Positions 17,482 through 25,943 of a DNA stretch of 64,000 bases are shown in pieces (the stretch's first letter is position 1; each line of letters opens with the position of its first letter). Below the pieces are notes generated by a model, which saw only the letters and a list, made by a program, of their open reading frames with translations, did no database searches and was not told where the DNA came from. The position numbers and the translations under genes were made by a program. The stretch is from assembly GCA_002690655.1 (NCBI GenBank), contig NZFL01000028.1, positions 60,695-124,694 on the forward strand, given 5' to 3'. Source of the DNA: Pedosphaera sp. (lineage in GTDB: Bacteria; Verrucomicrobiota; Verrucomicrobiia; Limisphaerales; AAA164-E04).

Positions 17482-17814
17482 ATGAAAGCGTTATTGATTC
17501 AATCCCTGAACAGCATCTGGCTCGTGATCATATTCATCGGAGTACCAGCGGTCAGTTCTCTTCGGCTAGGCTCCCTGCAAATTTCCTCGAGACCAGTTTG
17601 GCACATGCTCGTATTATCAGGGATCGCCATTGCCCTGGCTTTAAACGCTGGAATCTGCTGGAGAGGAGCCCATTCAAAAAAAGAAAAGCGTATCTGCCTT
17701 CGATGGATCTCTGGATACGCCTTGCTGGGTGTGACGTTTTTTGCCTATTCAGAAAAATGGATCGAATTCAAGTGGCTGAAAAGCCTGCTCCTGCACGTGC
17801 AGGGGTTCCTTTAA
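17482..17814 (+). CDS. Small hydrophobic protein of unknown function
   Basis: I do not recognise this 110-aa protein. It has two or three hydrophobic segments: about residues 11-27 (SIWLVIIFIGVPAVSSL), 43-58 (MLVLSGIAIALALNAG) and 74-90 (ISGYALLGVTFFAYSE). Short basic stretches (KKEKR) lie between them, as in a small inner-membrane protein. The ATG is 25 bases after the operon terminator and the stop is 14 bases before the convergent stop of the next gene. A 162-residue frame in another register covers the same DNA but is Pro/Arg/His-rich and unconvincing. No clear ribosome site precedes the ATG, so coding status is likely but not certain. Confidence 0.45.
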   Translation: MKALLIQSLNSIWLVIIFIGVPAVSSLRLGSLQISSRPVWHMLVLSGIAIALALNAGICWRGAHSKKEKRICLRWISGYALLGVTFFAYSEKWIEFKWLKSLLLHVQGFL

Positions 17815-17827
17815 TGAATCGCTCCTA

Positions 17828-20800
17828 TCACTGCCGTGATTTCAAAAATGCCAGCAGATCAGCCAATTCTTGCCGCGACAATTGCTCATCCAGCCCGGAA
17901 GGCATGACCGATACCTGACTGGGACGTATCGAATCAATGTCACCCTGTTCCAGGCGCATTTCAATCCCTGCTCCGGCCACCAGCCGTATCACTCCCCCTC
18001 CCTCCCGAAGCATCACTCCCGAGAACTCCTCCCCATCATGGGTTTCAACAATCATGGGTTCATAACTGCGCACAAAACTGACACTTGGAAAAAGAATGGC
18101 TTCCAGGAGGTCGCGCTCGTTACGCACGGATCCAATCCGAGTGAGATCGGGTCCAGTCTGCCCCCCGACGTAGCCAATCTGGTGGCAAGTTGAACATGCG
18201 GTATTTTCACTGTTGAAGACAGCTTGTCCACGCCGCACATTACCTTCAGGTAACTTTGCCAGCACTCCTTGCAATTGTCTTCTTTGTTCTTCCACATCAA
18301 CCTCCATTGATTTCAACCAGAAACGAGCTTGATCTTGAACCTGTTCAGGAAATGAATCGACAGCATGCAGAAGCAGATCCGGCCTGATCGATGCATTGGC
18401 AGGGGCTTTTTGGATGACTTGCATGAAGGCCTCACCTAGATCCGGTTCGGAATGACCATGAAAAAGATCCACCAATTGCGATAGATGCAGTGGGCCTGAA
18501 TGTTCAAATAAAGGAAGAAGGGCCTTCACTTGATGTGACTCCAATGTGGCATCGCGCCAAATCCCAAGGGCCTTTTCTCTCAAACCAGGTTTGCTGGCAT
18601 CCTTGTAAGCCGCTAAAGATATCTTCATTGCTTCGTTCTCTAGATGAGGATTGAACCTGGTGATGGAGCGGAAGACTGCCAGGCGAGCAGCCATGGACAG
18701 CCCCTCTCGACTCGCAGCGTATTCCAGTGCCGGCAATAGAACCTCGCGCTCCCGCCCTGTGAGGGTCCACTGACTGACCGTTTCAATGGCAGAGGTCACT
18801 AGAGGCAATGCGTCTGAATAGATTCGTCTGGAGACCGGTTCCAACCAAGTGGTTGGAACACTTCGCAAACCGTCATGACGCATCACCTGCAGGATCAGTT
18901 GCTTCACCTCCGGATCCATCCAACTTTCATCCAGCCACCTGCCCATCACCCTTTGAATCTCGGGCTGTTTTACAAAAACCTCCAGTTGCCGCTGTAACTG
19001 ATTGAATACGTGTACCTTTTGGCTCTCATCAAGAAGAACCGATTCAAAATGGGAAGCAAGCCCCCCACCCCACTCAGGATGAAACCCTGCTACCCACATG
19101 GCTCGATCTCGCAATGCATCATCCTCGGCCGTCAATAAACCAGCTATGTGCGATGCATTGAGACCATTGTTCTCTAACTGACTCAAGACCGTCAGGGCAA
19201 CCCGTCGCACATTGGGGTGTTGAGCGGGCGCTAAAGCGGCAAACAGGGTCTCAGCGCTGGCGTTGACCTGAATCAATGCATAGGTCAAGGCATGCTCGTG
19301 CGCACGGTCTCTGAGATCATGGGCGTGCTGTAAAATGGCATCGGCAATCTCAGGTTCTCCAATCCGCCCAATACCCTCGACAGCTTTACGACACACAAAT
19401 GGATCTTCATGCCTCAGCAATGCTGTCAGTGCGGGCAATGCCTCAACATCGCGATGAATACCTGCGACATGAATCGCCGTGCGCAACAATTGTGCATCGC
19501 TGGTATTCAACGCAAGCCGCACCGCTTTGCGTGCCTCATCCCCGGGTATTCGACTGAGTGCCCACAGGATTTGCTGTTTGATGGAAGTCGATGCCCCCTC
19601 GGCTTCAAGGACGATCTTTGAAGGTTCGATTGCGTTGCCACCCTGCTCTGATAAAACCTGAACAGACCGCTGATTGACCGAATGCCTGTCGTCTCCGAGC
19701 AGGGTCAGTAACTCAGATACTGAAAGATCCTTCCAGGATATCCGAATGCCGTAGGGGTCCCTTACATCTTTATTTGCCGTTCGCTTGACTCGATAAATAG
19801 CTCCAAGCACGTCGGGTTTGTATAATTGAGAGGTGGGACAACAAAGTTTGTACCATCCACCGGTATCCACAACCAGCATGGTTCCATCACCATCTTCAAG
19901 GACATCTGTTGGATGAAAATCATGATGAGAAGAAACCACGAAATCAGAATCAAGCGTCCGAAAACTCGTCCCGTCTTCGATCAGCTGATGTCGTTGTATC
20001 CTGCGCAGATTAAAATGGCTGCTGAACAAGTTACCTTGAAACTCACGGCCAAATCTACTGGACTCATAGCGCATCAGTCCACTCGGCGCGGCCGGCCCCA
20101 AATGTGTCATGGCGGGAAGGAATTCACCGGTCACTGTGAGCCCCTCCAATACTCCGTGTTCCTTGGGATAAACACCACCATAAATGGCATGAACCAGAGC
20201 ATCGCGCTTGCCGGCTCGCGGGTGTGAATAAAAAGTAGTCGTGAAAAAGATTTCACCGGCATCGTCAAATGCAATTTCAACGGGATTGTCCATGCCCCCG
20301 CTCATGACCGAATCAAATTCACTTCCATCAGGCAAACAGCGGAATATGTGCGCGGCCGAGTCTTTGATGATTCTGCCATCGAACAATGTATGTGTCTGTT
20401 CGGCAAAAGCTCCTTTGCTCCAATAAATCCAACCGTCTTTACCCATGTAGGGGCCATGGATGTCATTTGCACACCCCGTAAGCGTTTTGGCATCAAACCA
20501 AACCTCTCGCTTGTCCGCTATCCCATCGTCATCCGTGTCCTCCAATCGCCATATTTCGGGAGGAGCTCCACAGTAAACAGCTCCTTGATGCCAGAGCACA
20601 CCTTCGGGAAACATGAGATCTTCAGCATAAACCACGCTCTCATCATAAATGCCATCACCATCGGTATCCTCGAGGCGCACGATTCGGTGAGGTTTTGCTG
20701 CGAGTTGCTGCTGAACCTTGGCATTAGATCCCGAAGAATCAGCTACATAAAGGCGCCCCTGATCATCAAAATCAGCAACAATGGGACGTTCGACCAAAGG

Positions 20801-20959
20801 TGGACCGGCGACTAATTCAATCTCAAATCCTTCAGGTAGAGTAAAAGTATGTTGACCAATCCGCGTGGATGCCCCGTAGCAATTATTTACACCCAGATAC
20901 CCCATGCAGCTAACGAAAGCGTGCACCCAAATCTGGAAGCCGAAGACCTTTGGTGTCAT
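17828..20959 (-). CDS. Secreted PVC-type propeller/HEAT/cytochrome c protein
   Basis: A 1043-aa exported protein. After a hydrophobic N-terminus (to about residue 30) come a beta-propeller (about 35-400) with Asp-rich blades EDTDGDGIYD and EDTDDDGIAD, HEAT repeats (about 430-880), and a C-terminal cytochrome c domain with CSTCH near residue 923, then GPDLTRIG and SVMPSGLDEQLSRQELADLLAFL with the likely methionine ligand. This is the standard architecture of PVC-type membrane-bound dehydrogenase-domain proteins. It lacks the DUF6807-like C-terminus of the 1317-aa protein. No electron-transfer partner is adjacent. Function as a periplasmic oxidoreductase is inferred. Confidence 0.87.
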   Translation of the reverse strand: MTPKVFGFQIWVHAFVSCMGYLGVNNCYGASTRIGQHTFTLPEGFEIELVAGPPLVERPIVADFDDQGRLYVADSSGSNAKVQQQLAAKPHRIVRLEDTDGDGIYDESVVYAEDLMFPEGVLWHQGAVYCGAPPEIWRLEDTDDDGIADKREVWFDAKTLTGCANDIHGPYMGKDGWIYWSKGAFAEQTHTLFDGRIIKDSAAHIFRCLPDGSEFDSVMSGGMDNPVEIAFDDAGEIFFTTTFYSHPRAGKRDALVHAIYGGVYPKEHGVLEGLTVTGEFLPAMTHLGPAAPSGLMRYESSRFGREFQGNLFSSHFNLRRIQRHQLIEDGTSFRTLDSDFVVSSHHDFHPTDVLEDGDGTMLVVDTGGWYKLCCPTSQLYKPDVLGAIYRVKRTANKDVRDPYGIRISWKDLSVSELLTLLGDDRHSVNQRSVQVLSEQGGNAIEPSKIVLEAEGASTSIKQQILWALSRIPGDEARKAVRLALNTSDAQLLRTAIHVAGIHRDVEALPALTALLRHEDPFVCRKAVEGIGRIGEPEIADAILQHAHDLRDRAHEHALTYALIQVNASAETLFAALAPAQHPNVRRVALTVLSQLENNGLNASHIAGLLTAEDDALRDRAMWVAGFHPEWGGGLASHFESVLLDESQKVHVFNQLQRQLEVFVKQPEIQRVMGRWLDESWMDPEVKQLILQVMRHDGLRSVPTTWLEPVSRRIYSDALPLVTSAIETVSQWTLTGREREVLLPALEYAASREGLSMAARLAVFRSITRFNPHLENEAMKISLAAYKDASKPGLREKALGIWRDATLESHQVKALLPLFEHSGPLHLSQLVDLFHGHSEPDLGEAFMQVIQKAPANASIRPDLLLHAVDSFPEQVQDQARFWLKSMEVDVEEQRRQLQGVLAKLPEGNVRRGQAVFNSENTACSTCHQIGYVGGQTGPDLTRIGSVRNERDLLEAILFPSVSFVRSYEPMIVETHDGEEFSGVMLREGGGVIRLVAGAGIEMRLEQGDIDSIRPSQVSVMPSGLDEQLSRQELADLLAFLKSRQ

Positions 20960-21087
20960 TGTTTAAAACTAATCAAATCCCGGATCAAGACAAGATCGAT
21001 ATGCACTCGAATGGATCCTTCTGGACATAAAGAACTGCTGTTCTTCGTGCCCTCAGGACTTATTCTGCAATAAAAATGAAAAATCTC

Positions 21088-21116
21088 TTGCAGTCCTCTC
21101 CCTCTGCTCCTATGTT
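21088..21116 (+). promoter_or_regulatory. Possible promoter of the initiator tRNA gene
   Basis: TTGCAG (21088-21093) and TATGTT (21111-21116) are 17 bases apart and end 17 bases before the first tRNA base, so transcription would start near 21123. Both boxes deviate from consensus, and the placement rests mainly on spacing. Confidence 0.35.
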
Positions 21117-21133
21117 CCTCACCTCACCCGGTT

Positions 21134-21210
<77 letters not shown>

Positions 21211-21370
21211 ATTTTTCTTTTATTATTGTTTTCTAAAGCCCCCTTCATTCTGGGGCTGAACCAAGGTTTGGTTGTTTCTGTTTGTAGTTCATCCTGCAAT
21301 TTCGTCATCTGTATTCTGCCATGCGCCGTAATCGGTAATTTTCAAAGTTTAGGAATCCGTAAGCACGTGG
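21211..21370. other. Gene-free stretch after the initiator tRNA
   Basis: AT-rich directly after the tRNA, with a T-rich run (ATTTTTCTTTTATTATTG) that may end transcription. A 6-bp stem AGCCCC/GGGGCT (21237-21242 with 21252-21257) follows but has no T-tract. Nothing else supported. Confidence 0.4.
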
Positions 21371-22051
21371 TTGGACAAACCGCATTTTTCGGTGGTAGTC
21401 TCAGTTAATTCCATCAGTCCTGTCGAATCGCCACATCCTCACGATCTCTTTTTACCTGGTGAAGATGCGATTATGGATCATATTGGCCTCCTTTGGTTTT
21501 CGTCTTTCGGGCGAATGTATGACGTTTCTGATGCAATGGTTGTTCCAATGGCGAGAGACTTACCCGGCCAAGCCAGGGTAAAATCGAGTAAGGGGGCTGA
21601 GTATTTCATATACTCGTAGATTGAAGGTCAGCTTGAATGCGTCATACTTGCACTTGGGTTTCTCCATCGTGGGGGTAGATTCAAACTTAAAGACCACTCG
21701 CTTGTCAGTTATGGTCCGGGTATTTCGGGAAAAGCCACCGCAAGAATCAGCAAACCGTTAGCCGCAGAGAAGCTGTATCTCAACAAAGACATTCATTTCG
21801 CAACTTTTTCAGACATTCTGGAACCTCAAATCAAACGTTTCCTTCCCCCAAATGCAGTCAACATTACCCTTTATCGCCAAAGGAATGGACACTTTGCGCA
21901 TTACAAAATTTCAGAAGAAGATTTCATCAACTTGCTAAACGTTTTGAGGGAAAAAGATAAATGGGAAAAGGGCAAAGCAGTGAGCAAGAAAACCATGGCA
22001 AAACAATTTCAAAAACTTGGATGGGATTCTCTTGAAAACGGCATTTCATAA
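21371..22051 (+). pseudogene. Stop-interrupted reading frame, possible gene remnant
   Basis: One reading frame runs from a TTG at 21371 to TAA at 22049-22051, broken only by an in-frame TAG at 21617-21619. The part after the stop is 143 codons with no ATG, GTG or TTG near its beginning; its composition (many Lys, Glu, Ile, Asn, Leu) and a segment such as ITLYRQRNGHFAHYKISEED look like a real protein. The part before the stop is less convincing. I do not recognise the family. The simplest reading is a decayed gene next to a tRNA; a sequencing error or a stop-codon readthrough event are alternatives. Confidence 0.4.
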
Positions 22052-22232
22052 AGCAGCCCCATCCAACCCAATGGGGCCATGACTACTTATTATTTCGATG
22101 CAAAGGCTGACATTGCCCATGAGAACACAGGCTATTGGCAATGAAGCCTCGTACTCCTTTTAACCGTCAAAATGTATTTCACTGGACTGTTCAACGAGTG
22201 AACAAACTCAACTGAGCCCACTCGGTGTGTAT

Positions 22233-22264
22233 AAAAAAACCAGCAACCGCCGAAACAGTGCTGG
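22233..22264 (-). terminator. Rho-independent terminator after the small lipoprotein gene
   Basis: On the minus strand CCAGCA (22264-22259) pairs with TGCTGG (22245-22240) around a 13-base loop and is followed by seven T residues. It lies about 30 bases after the stop of the 53-aa lipoprotein gene, in the right direction. Confidence 0.7.
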
Positions 22265-22295
22265 GTGAGTAAATTAAAACTAAGTCTGGTAAGAT

Positions 22296-22457
22296 TTAGC
22301 GTCCTTCCATGATGTTTGTCGGTAATCCGTGTTCCCAACCTCTTGGCTGACTCCATGGTCGTGCTGAGGTATTGTCAGGGTCAGGAGTTGAGCACCCAGT
22401 GTTGAGGGCTAGGGCAATAACACCCAGAACAAAGCTTAGAAGTAAAAAGTGTTTCAT
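22296..22457 (-). CDS. Small lipoprotein (53 aa)
   Basis: A short gene of 53 codons plus TAA. The sequence starts MKHFLLLSFVLGVIALALNT and continues with GC at residues 21-22: a basic-hydrophobic signal and a lipobox-like LNTGC, so Cys22 would be lipidated. The mature part is only about 32 residues, SerThrPro/Asp-rich and then tryptophan-containing (PWSQPRGWEHGLP), ending MEGR. It begins 34 bases after the coiled-coil protein gene and is closed by its own terminator, which together argue for a real gene. Similar small tails with PW and GW-x-GLP are something I recall from verrucomicrobial lipoproteins but cannot verify here. Function unknown. Confidence 0.72.
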   Translation of the reverse strand: MKHFLLLSFVLGVIALALNTGCSTPDPDNTSARPWSQPRGWEHGLPTNIMEGR

Positions 22458-22491
22458 TCTGTTGACTCTATTGACACCAATCTAAGATATC

Positions 22492-23241
22492 TCAGTAAAG
22501 CACCTCGTCACCCACCTTGATGTCGGCTTGCAACCAACCAGGCATTACATTAGCTACGGATCGATCGTTTTCAACCGATGAAATCTGAACTTTACCAACT
22601 AACTTGCCACCACGACTGACCATTAGTTCTCCGTTCTCTCGGACGCCGTCCTGCTCCCCCACATTGATGACAACAAATCCCCAATCAGTATCGACTGAGA
22701 GAATGGAACCTTCAATGCCGTCGCGCATGACGACTTTCTGGTTAGGGCCAACAAATCGGCTCAATTCATATTTAATCTGGTCGAGCTGGCGAATGAGAAC
22801 TTCTTTTTCAGAGCTGATTGCTGCGATTTCTTCGTGAGCATCATTCAATCGATCTTTCATGGTGATCACAAATTGAGGTGTGACGCCTAAACCCACCCAT
22901 GCTTGAATGTCGCGTTGAGCCTCTATCAGCTCAGATTTGGTGGAGGTCAATTCAGAATCCAGCTCATCGCCGCGAGCTTTTTGCATGGCTCCAAACTGCA
23001 TCGCACCTTTCAATTTGTCGTTCGCATCGGTAAGATCACCGCGCAACGTTTCTGCTTCTTCTTCAGCATTACGCTGTGCAGTTTCAGCCTGACGCTGCGC
23101 ATCTTCAGCGCTGTATCGGGCATCGTTAGCCGCGGATAGATCTGACTCCAACGTCGAAATTTTGGGGGCGACTTGCAATTGAGCAATGCCCAATGCACCA
23201 AGTCCGAGTAAAATAACCAATATCAAGCCTGCTCTCAGCAT
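22492..23241 (-). CDS. Membrane-anchored coiled-coil protein with C-terminal beta domain
   Basis: A 249-aa protein of no family I can name. One transmembrane helix or uncleaved signal (residues about 4-22) is followed by a long coiled coil (about 25-165), very rich in Ala, Glu, Asp and Gln with near-heptad AEDAQRQAETAQRNAEEEAETL. The C-terminal 80 residues are predicted beta: ILSVDTDWGFVVINVGEQDGV, ELMVSRGGKLVGKVQI and VGDEVLY, resembling the MreC-type or similar beta-barrel repeats. I use the ATG at 23241 (a TTG two codons earlier is possible). It lies between pilT and the lipoprotein gene. The coiled-coil plus beta layout suggests a periplasmic scaffold; that is inference. Confidence 0.75.
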   Translation of the reverse strand: MLRAGLILVILLGLGALGIAQLQVAPKISTLESDLSAANDARYSAEDAQRQAETAQRNAEEEAETLRGDLTDANDKLKGAMQFGAMQKARGDELDSELTSTKSELIEAQRDIQAWVGLGVTPQFVITMKDRLNDAHEEIAAISSEKEVLIRQLDQIKYELSRFVGPNQKVVMRDGIEGSILSVDTDWGFVVINVGEQDGVRENGELMVSRGGKLVGKVQISSVENDRSVANVMPGWLQADIKVGDEVLY

Positions 23242-23344
23242 AATCAAAAAAATTTAAGGTTTTGAGTGGCGACAGATTAGAGGAAAATTTATCCCCCTGT
23301 CAACTGTCGCTTGAATATCTTTGTTCGTTTCTCTGTAATCTTTA

Positions 23345-24433
23345 TTAACTTAAAATGCGTTTACCCTCACTGAGGAATATTCCCTGGAAATTCATCTTCA
23401 GTGCATCAGCGTTGGCGGCTTTGCTCAAAGCTTCTTCCTCAGTGACCAAACGGTCTTTCACGAGAGCTAACAAGGCCTGATTGAAATTCTGCATACCATC
23501 CTCACCCCCTGTCTCAATGGCTGTCCCCAGTTTCTCCAAGCGATTTTCTTCGATAAGCTTACGAACGGTGCCGGTATTGATCAGCACCTCAATGGCTGGA
23601 ATCACTCCACCACCAATACGGCCTACCATCCTCTGACAAACAACTGCTTTCAAAGTACCAGCCAATTGGCGACGAATCTGGTCTCTCTCTTCTGATTTAA
23701 AAAAGTCAAGAATGCGTGTCACTGATTGGGCCGCGTTAGTTGTATGCAGGGTGGAAAGTACAAGATGCCCGGTGTCTGCAGCACTCATTGCTGCAGAAAA
23801 ACTGGTCGCATCTCTCATTTCACCAATCATGATTACATCTGGATCCTGCCGAAGAACGTGCTTCAAGCCGGCAGCAAAACTAAGTGAATCCAAGCCAACT
23901 TCTCTTTGCTCGATAACCGATTTATCGTCTGTAAAAACAAATTCGATTGGGTCTTCAAGAGTAACGATATGCTTGCGACTTGATTCATTGATATGCTGAA
24001 TCATGGCCGCGAGTGTGGTCGACTTCCCACAACCAGTCGTTCCAGAAACAAGCACAATCCCACGGGGGGTCTCAGCAATTTCCTTGAGAATCGGAACCAG
24101 GCCCAAATCTTCGAAGCTGGGAATGTCTGTTTTCACATAACGCATGGCCAGTGCAAAAGAGCCACGCTGCTGAAAACAGTTTGTCCGAAAACGACCTACT
24201 TTCTCGGAGTAGTAGGAAAAATCAATTTCACGCTCGTTTTGAAGCACATCCTTGAGGTGAACAGGGATGATCTGTTCAAGAACGTTTTCCATCCATTCAG
24301 CGGTTGGTTTTGGAGCCTCAACATCGACCAAATTCCCATCAATTCGGAAGGTGATGGGACTGCCAACTTTGATATGAACATCTGACGCACCGCCTTCAAT
24401 GGCAATGCGTAGAATACGATTGAATAATTCCAT
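23345..24433 (-). CDS. pilT: Type IV pilus retraction ATPase PilT
   Basis: A 362-aa hexameric ATPase of the PilT family. N-terminal PAS-like domain (about 1-100) with GGASDVHIKVG, then the RecA-like core with Walker A SGTTGCGKST near 131, Asp box VTLEDPIEFVF, Walker B DVIMIGEMRD and His box STLHTTNA. The C-terminus carries an AIEVLINT-like motif. PilT depolymerises pili to retract them. The Walker A reads GTTGCGKS where most PilT have GPTGSGKS, so Pro is replaced by Thr and Ser by Cys, while the lysine is intact. The C-terminal AIRNLIRE signature of classical PilT is not obvious, so this may be a PilU-like paralogue. A PilZ-like gene precedes it by about 30 bases. Confidence 0.87.
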   Translation of the reverse strand: MELFNRILRIAIEGGASDVHIKVGSPITFRIDGNLVDVEAPKPTAEWMENVLEQIIPVHLKDVLQNEREIDFSYYSEKVGRFRTNCFQQRGSFALAMRYVKTDIPSFEDLGLVPILKEIAETPRGIVLVSGTTGCGKSTTLAAMIQHINESSRKHIVTLEDPIEFVFTDDKSVIEQREVGLDSLSFAAGLKHVLRQDPDVIMIGEMRDATSFSAAMSAADTGHLVLSTLHTTNAAQSVTRILDFFKSEERDQIRRQLAGTLKAVVCQRMVGRIGGGVIPAIEVLINTGTVRKLIEENRLEKLGTAIETGGEDGMQNFNQALLALVKDRLVTEEEALSKAANADALKMNFQGIFLSEGKRILS

Positions 24434-24464
24434 AAATCCCTGATTGAGGGCACCTGCCCCCCCT

Positions 24465-24797
24465 TTACTGCGACATGCGATGCACGCGCGCCAATGACTC
24501 TACCTGAGATTGCGCTTCGGGATCCAAGCCCACGAACAAGATGGAGATGACGAAACCGCTATGGCGACTGCCACTGGAACCAACGACGATACCATTGCAA
24601 TGAATGGGCTCGTTGTTGCGGGGAGATTTGAGATCAATGGTTAACTCAGACCATACTGGAAGTTCTTGATTAGAAAGAAACTCAACACCATTGGATCGAA
24701 CATTAACTGCCTCTGGAGGCAAAGTGAATTCAATTTCATTTGAACGGACCGTCAACGGTTCGAACATACCCGATTTATCCAATTTTGTTGTTTTCAT
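24465..24797 (-). CDS. PilZ-like domain protein
   Basis: A 110-aa protein with a PilZ-type beta-barrel pattern: EAVNVRSNGVEFLSNQELPVWSELTIDL corresponds to the D/N-x-S-x-x-G-x strand region and the following CNGIVVGSS and SGFVISILFVGL strands match the end of the domain. The N-terminal RxxxR cyclic-di-GMP motif is not visible, so nucleotide binding is doubtful, as in PilZ proteins that only act by protein contact. It lies just upstream of pilT in the same direction, which fits a regulator of pilus motors. Confidence 0.6.
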   Translation of the reverse strand: MKTTKLDKSGMFEPLTVRSNEIEFTLPPEAVNVRSNGVEFLSNQELPVWSELTIDLKSPRNNEPIHCNGIVVGSSGSRHSGFVISILFVGLDPEAQSQVESLARVHRMSQ

Positions 24798-24899
24798 ACG
24801 ACTAAGTTTAGTAATCTAACACGAAAATCCTTTTAGTCAATCCAAAGCCAGACAAGAAGCTCAAGAATCGGCGAAATCGACAACATGAACAGACAAAAA

Positions 24900-25943
24900 C
24901 TACCATTCAATGACGGCAGCACCCCAAGTTAGGCCTGCACCAAAAACGACCATAAGTATCAAATCCCCACGCTCAATCACCCCATTCTCCACGGCTTGAT
25001 CCAACGCAATGGCAACAGAAGCAGCAGATGTGTTGCCAAATTTATCCACATTAATATAAACTTGTTCTTTTTTTGCACCCAAGCGATCACCAACCGCAGA
25101 GATAATTCTTAAATTAGCTTGGTGCGGGATGATGCACTTAATTTGAGTAATGTTCAACTGACACCGCTCCAGAGCCTTAAGAGCAGCACGATGCATGGCT
25201 GTTACAGCACTTTTGTAAGTTTCCTTACCATCCATCCGCAAATAATGCAGACGATTATCTAGCGAATCCGAGCTTGCTGGACATCGACTACCTCCGCCAG
25301 GCATGGATAATAAACCCGCCTTGCCACCGTCCGCCCCCATGCAGGCGGTAAGTAAGCCGTGAGATTGTTCACGATTCTGCAAAATAGCTGCTCCAGCCCC
25401 ATCCCCAAAGAGCACACAAGTGTTCCGGTCTTTCCAATCAATGATGGAGGACAGTTTCTCGGCACCAATCACGAGGACTGTATTGTAAGTTCGCGACATG
25501 ATAAACTGCTGAGCAATTTCCAAGGCATAAATAAAACCAGAGCATGCAGCTTCCAGATCAAATGCGGCGGCGTTTACCGCACCAATGTTGTGTTGAACCA
25601 AACAAGCAGTACTTGGGAATGGCATATCAGGGGTAATGGTTGCTACAATTACCAAATCGATGTCCCCCCCGGTAACACCTGCCTTGCTCATCGCTTTTCG
25701 GGCCGCCTCCGTTGCAAGGTCGGATGTGAATTGATCATCAGAAGCAATTCGACGTTCCTTGATTCCCGTGCGGGTCGTGATCCATTCGTCGCTGGTTTCA
25801 ACCATCTCCTCTAAGTCAGCATTGGTCAAACGCCGCTCGGGAACATATGAACCAACACCAACGATGGAACAAGTCCTCCCCTTGAAATCATGTTCAGCTC
25901 TCGGGTTGACGAATGCCACGTCTTTTGGAAGTGAATCTGTCAT
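24900..25943 (-). CDS. fabH: Beta-ketoacyl-ACP synthase III
   Basis: A 347-aa thiolase-fold condensing enzyme that starts fatty acid synthesis by joining acetyl-CoA and malonyl-ACP. The triad is visible: Cys134 in EAACSGF, His in IIPHQANLR and Asn in KFGNTSAAS. SDEWITTRTGIKERR is the usual N-terminal motif. The protein has about 20 residues before the normal family start, with several potential start codons. The ATG at 25943 overlaps the plsX stop (ATGA), so the two are translationally coupled, consistent with the widespread plsX-fabH pairing. Confidence 0.95.
   Translation of the reverse strand: MTDSLPKDVAFVNPRAEHDFKGRTCSIVGVGSYVPERRLTNADLEEMVETSDEWITTRTGIKERRIASDDQFTSDLATEAARKAMSKAGVTGGDIDLVIVATITPDMPFPSTACLVQHNIGAVNAAAFDLEAACSGFIYALEIAQQFIMSRTYNTVLVIGAEKLSSIIDWKDRNTCVLFGDGAGAAILQNREQSHGLLTACMGADGGKAGLLSMPGGGSRCPASSDSLDNRLHYLRMDGKETYKSAVTAMHRAALKALERCQLNITQIKCIIPHQANLRIISAVGDRLGAKKEQVYINVDKFGNTSAASVAIALDQAVENGVIERGDLILMVVFGAGLTWGAAVIEW

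Noticed and set aside
17430-17918. A 162-codon plus-strand frame over the operon terminator
   Set aside because: It begins inside the terminator stem and runs into the convergent gene; composition is Arg/His/Ser-rich. The 110-codon frame at 17482 is the better candidate.
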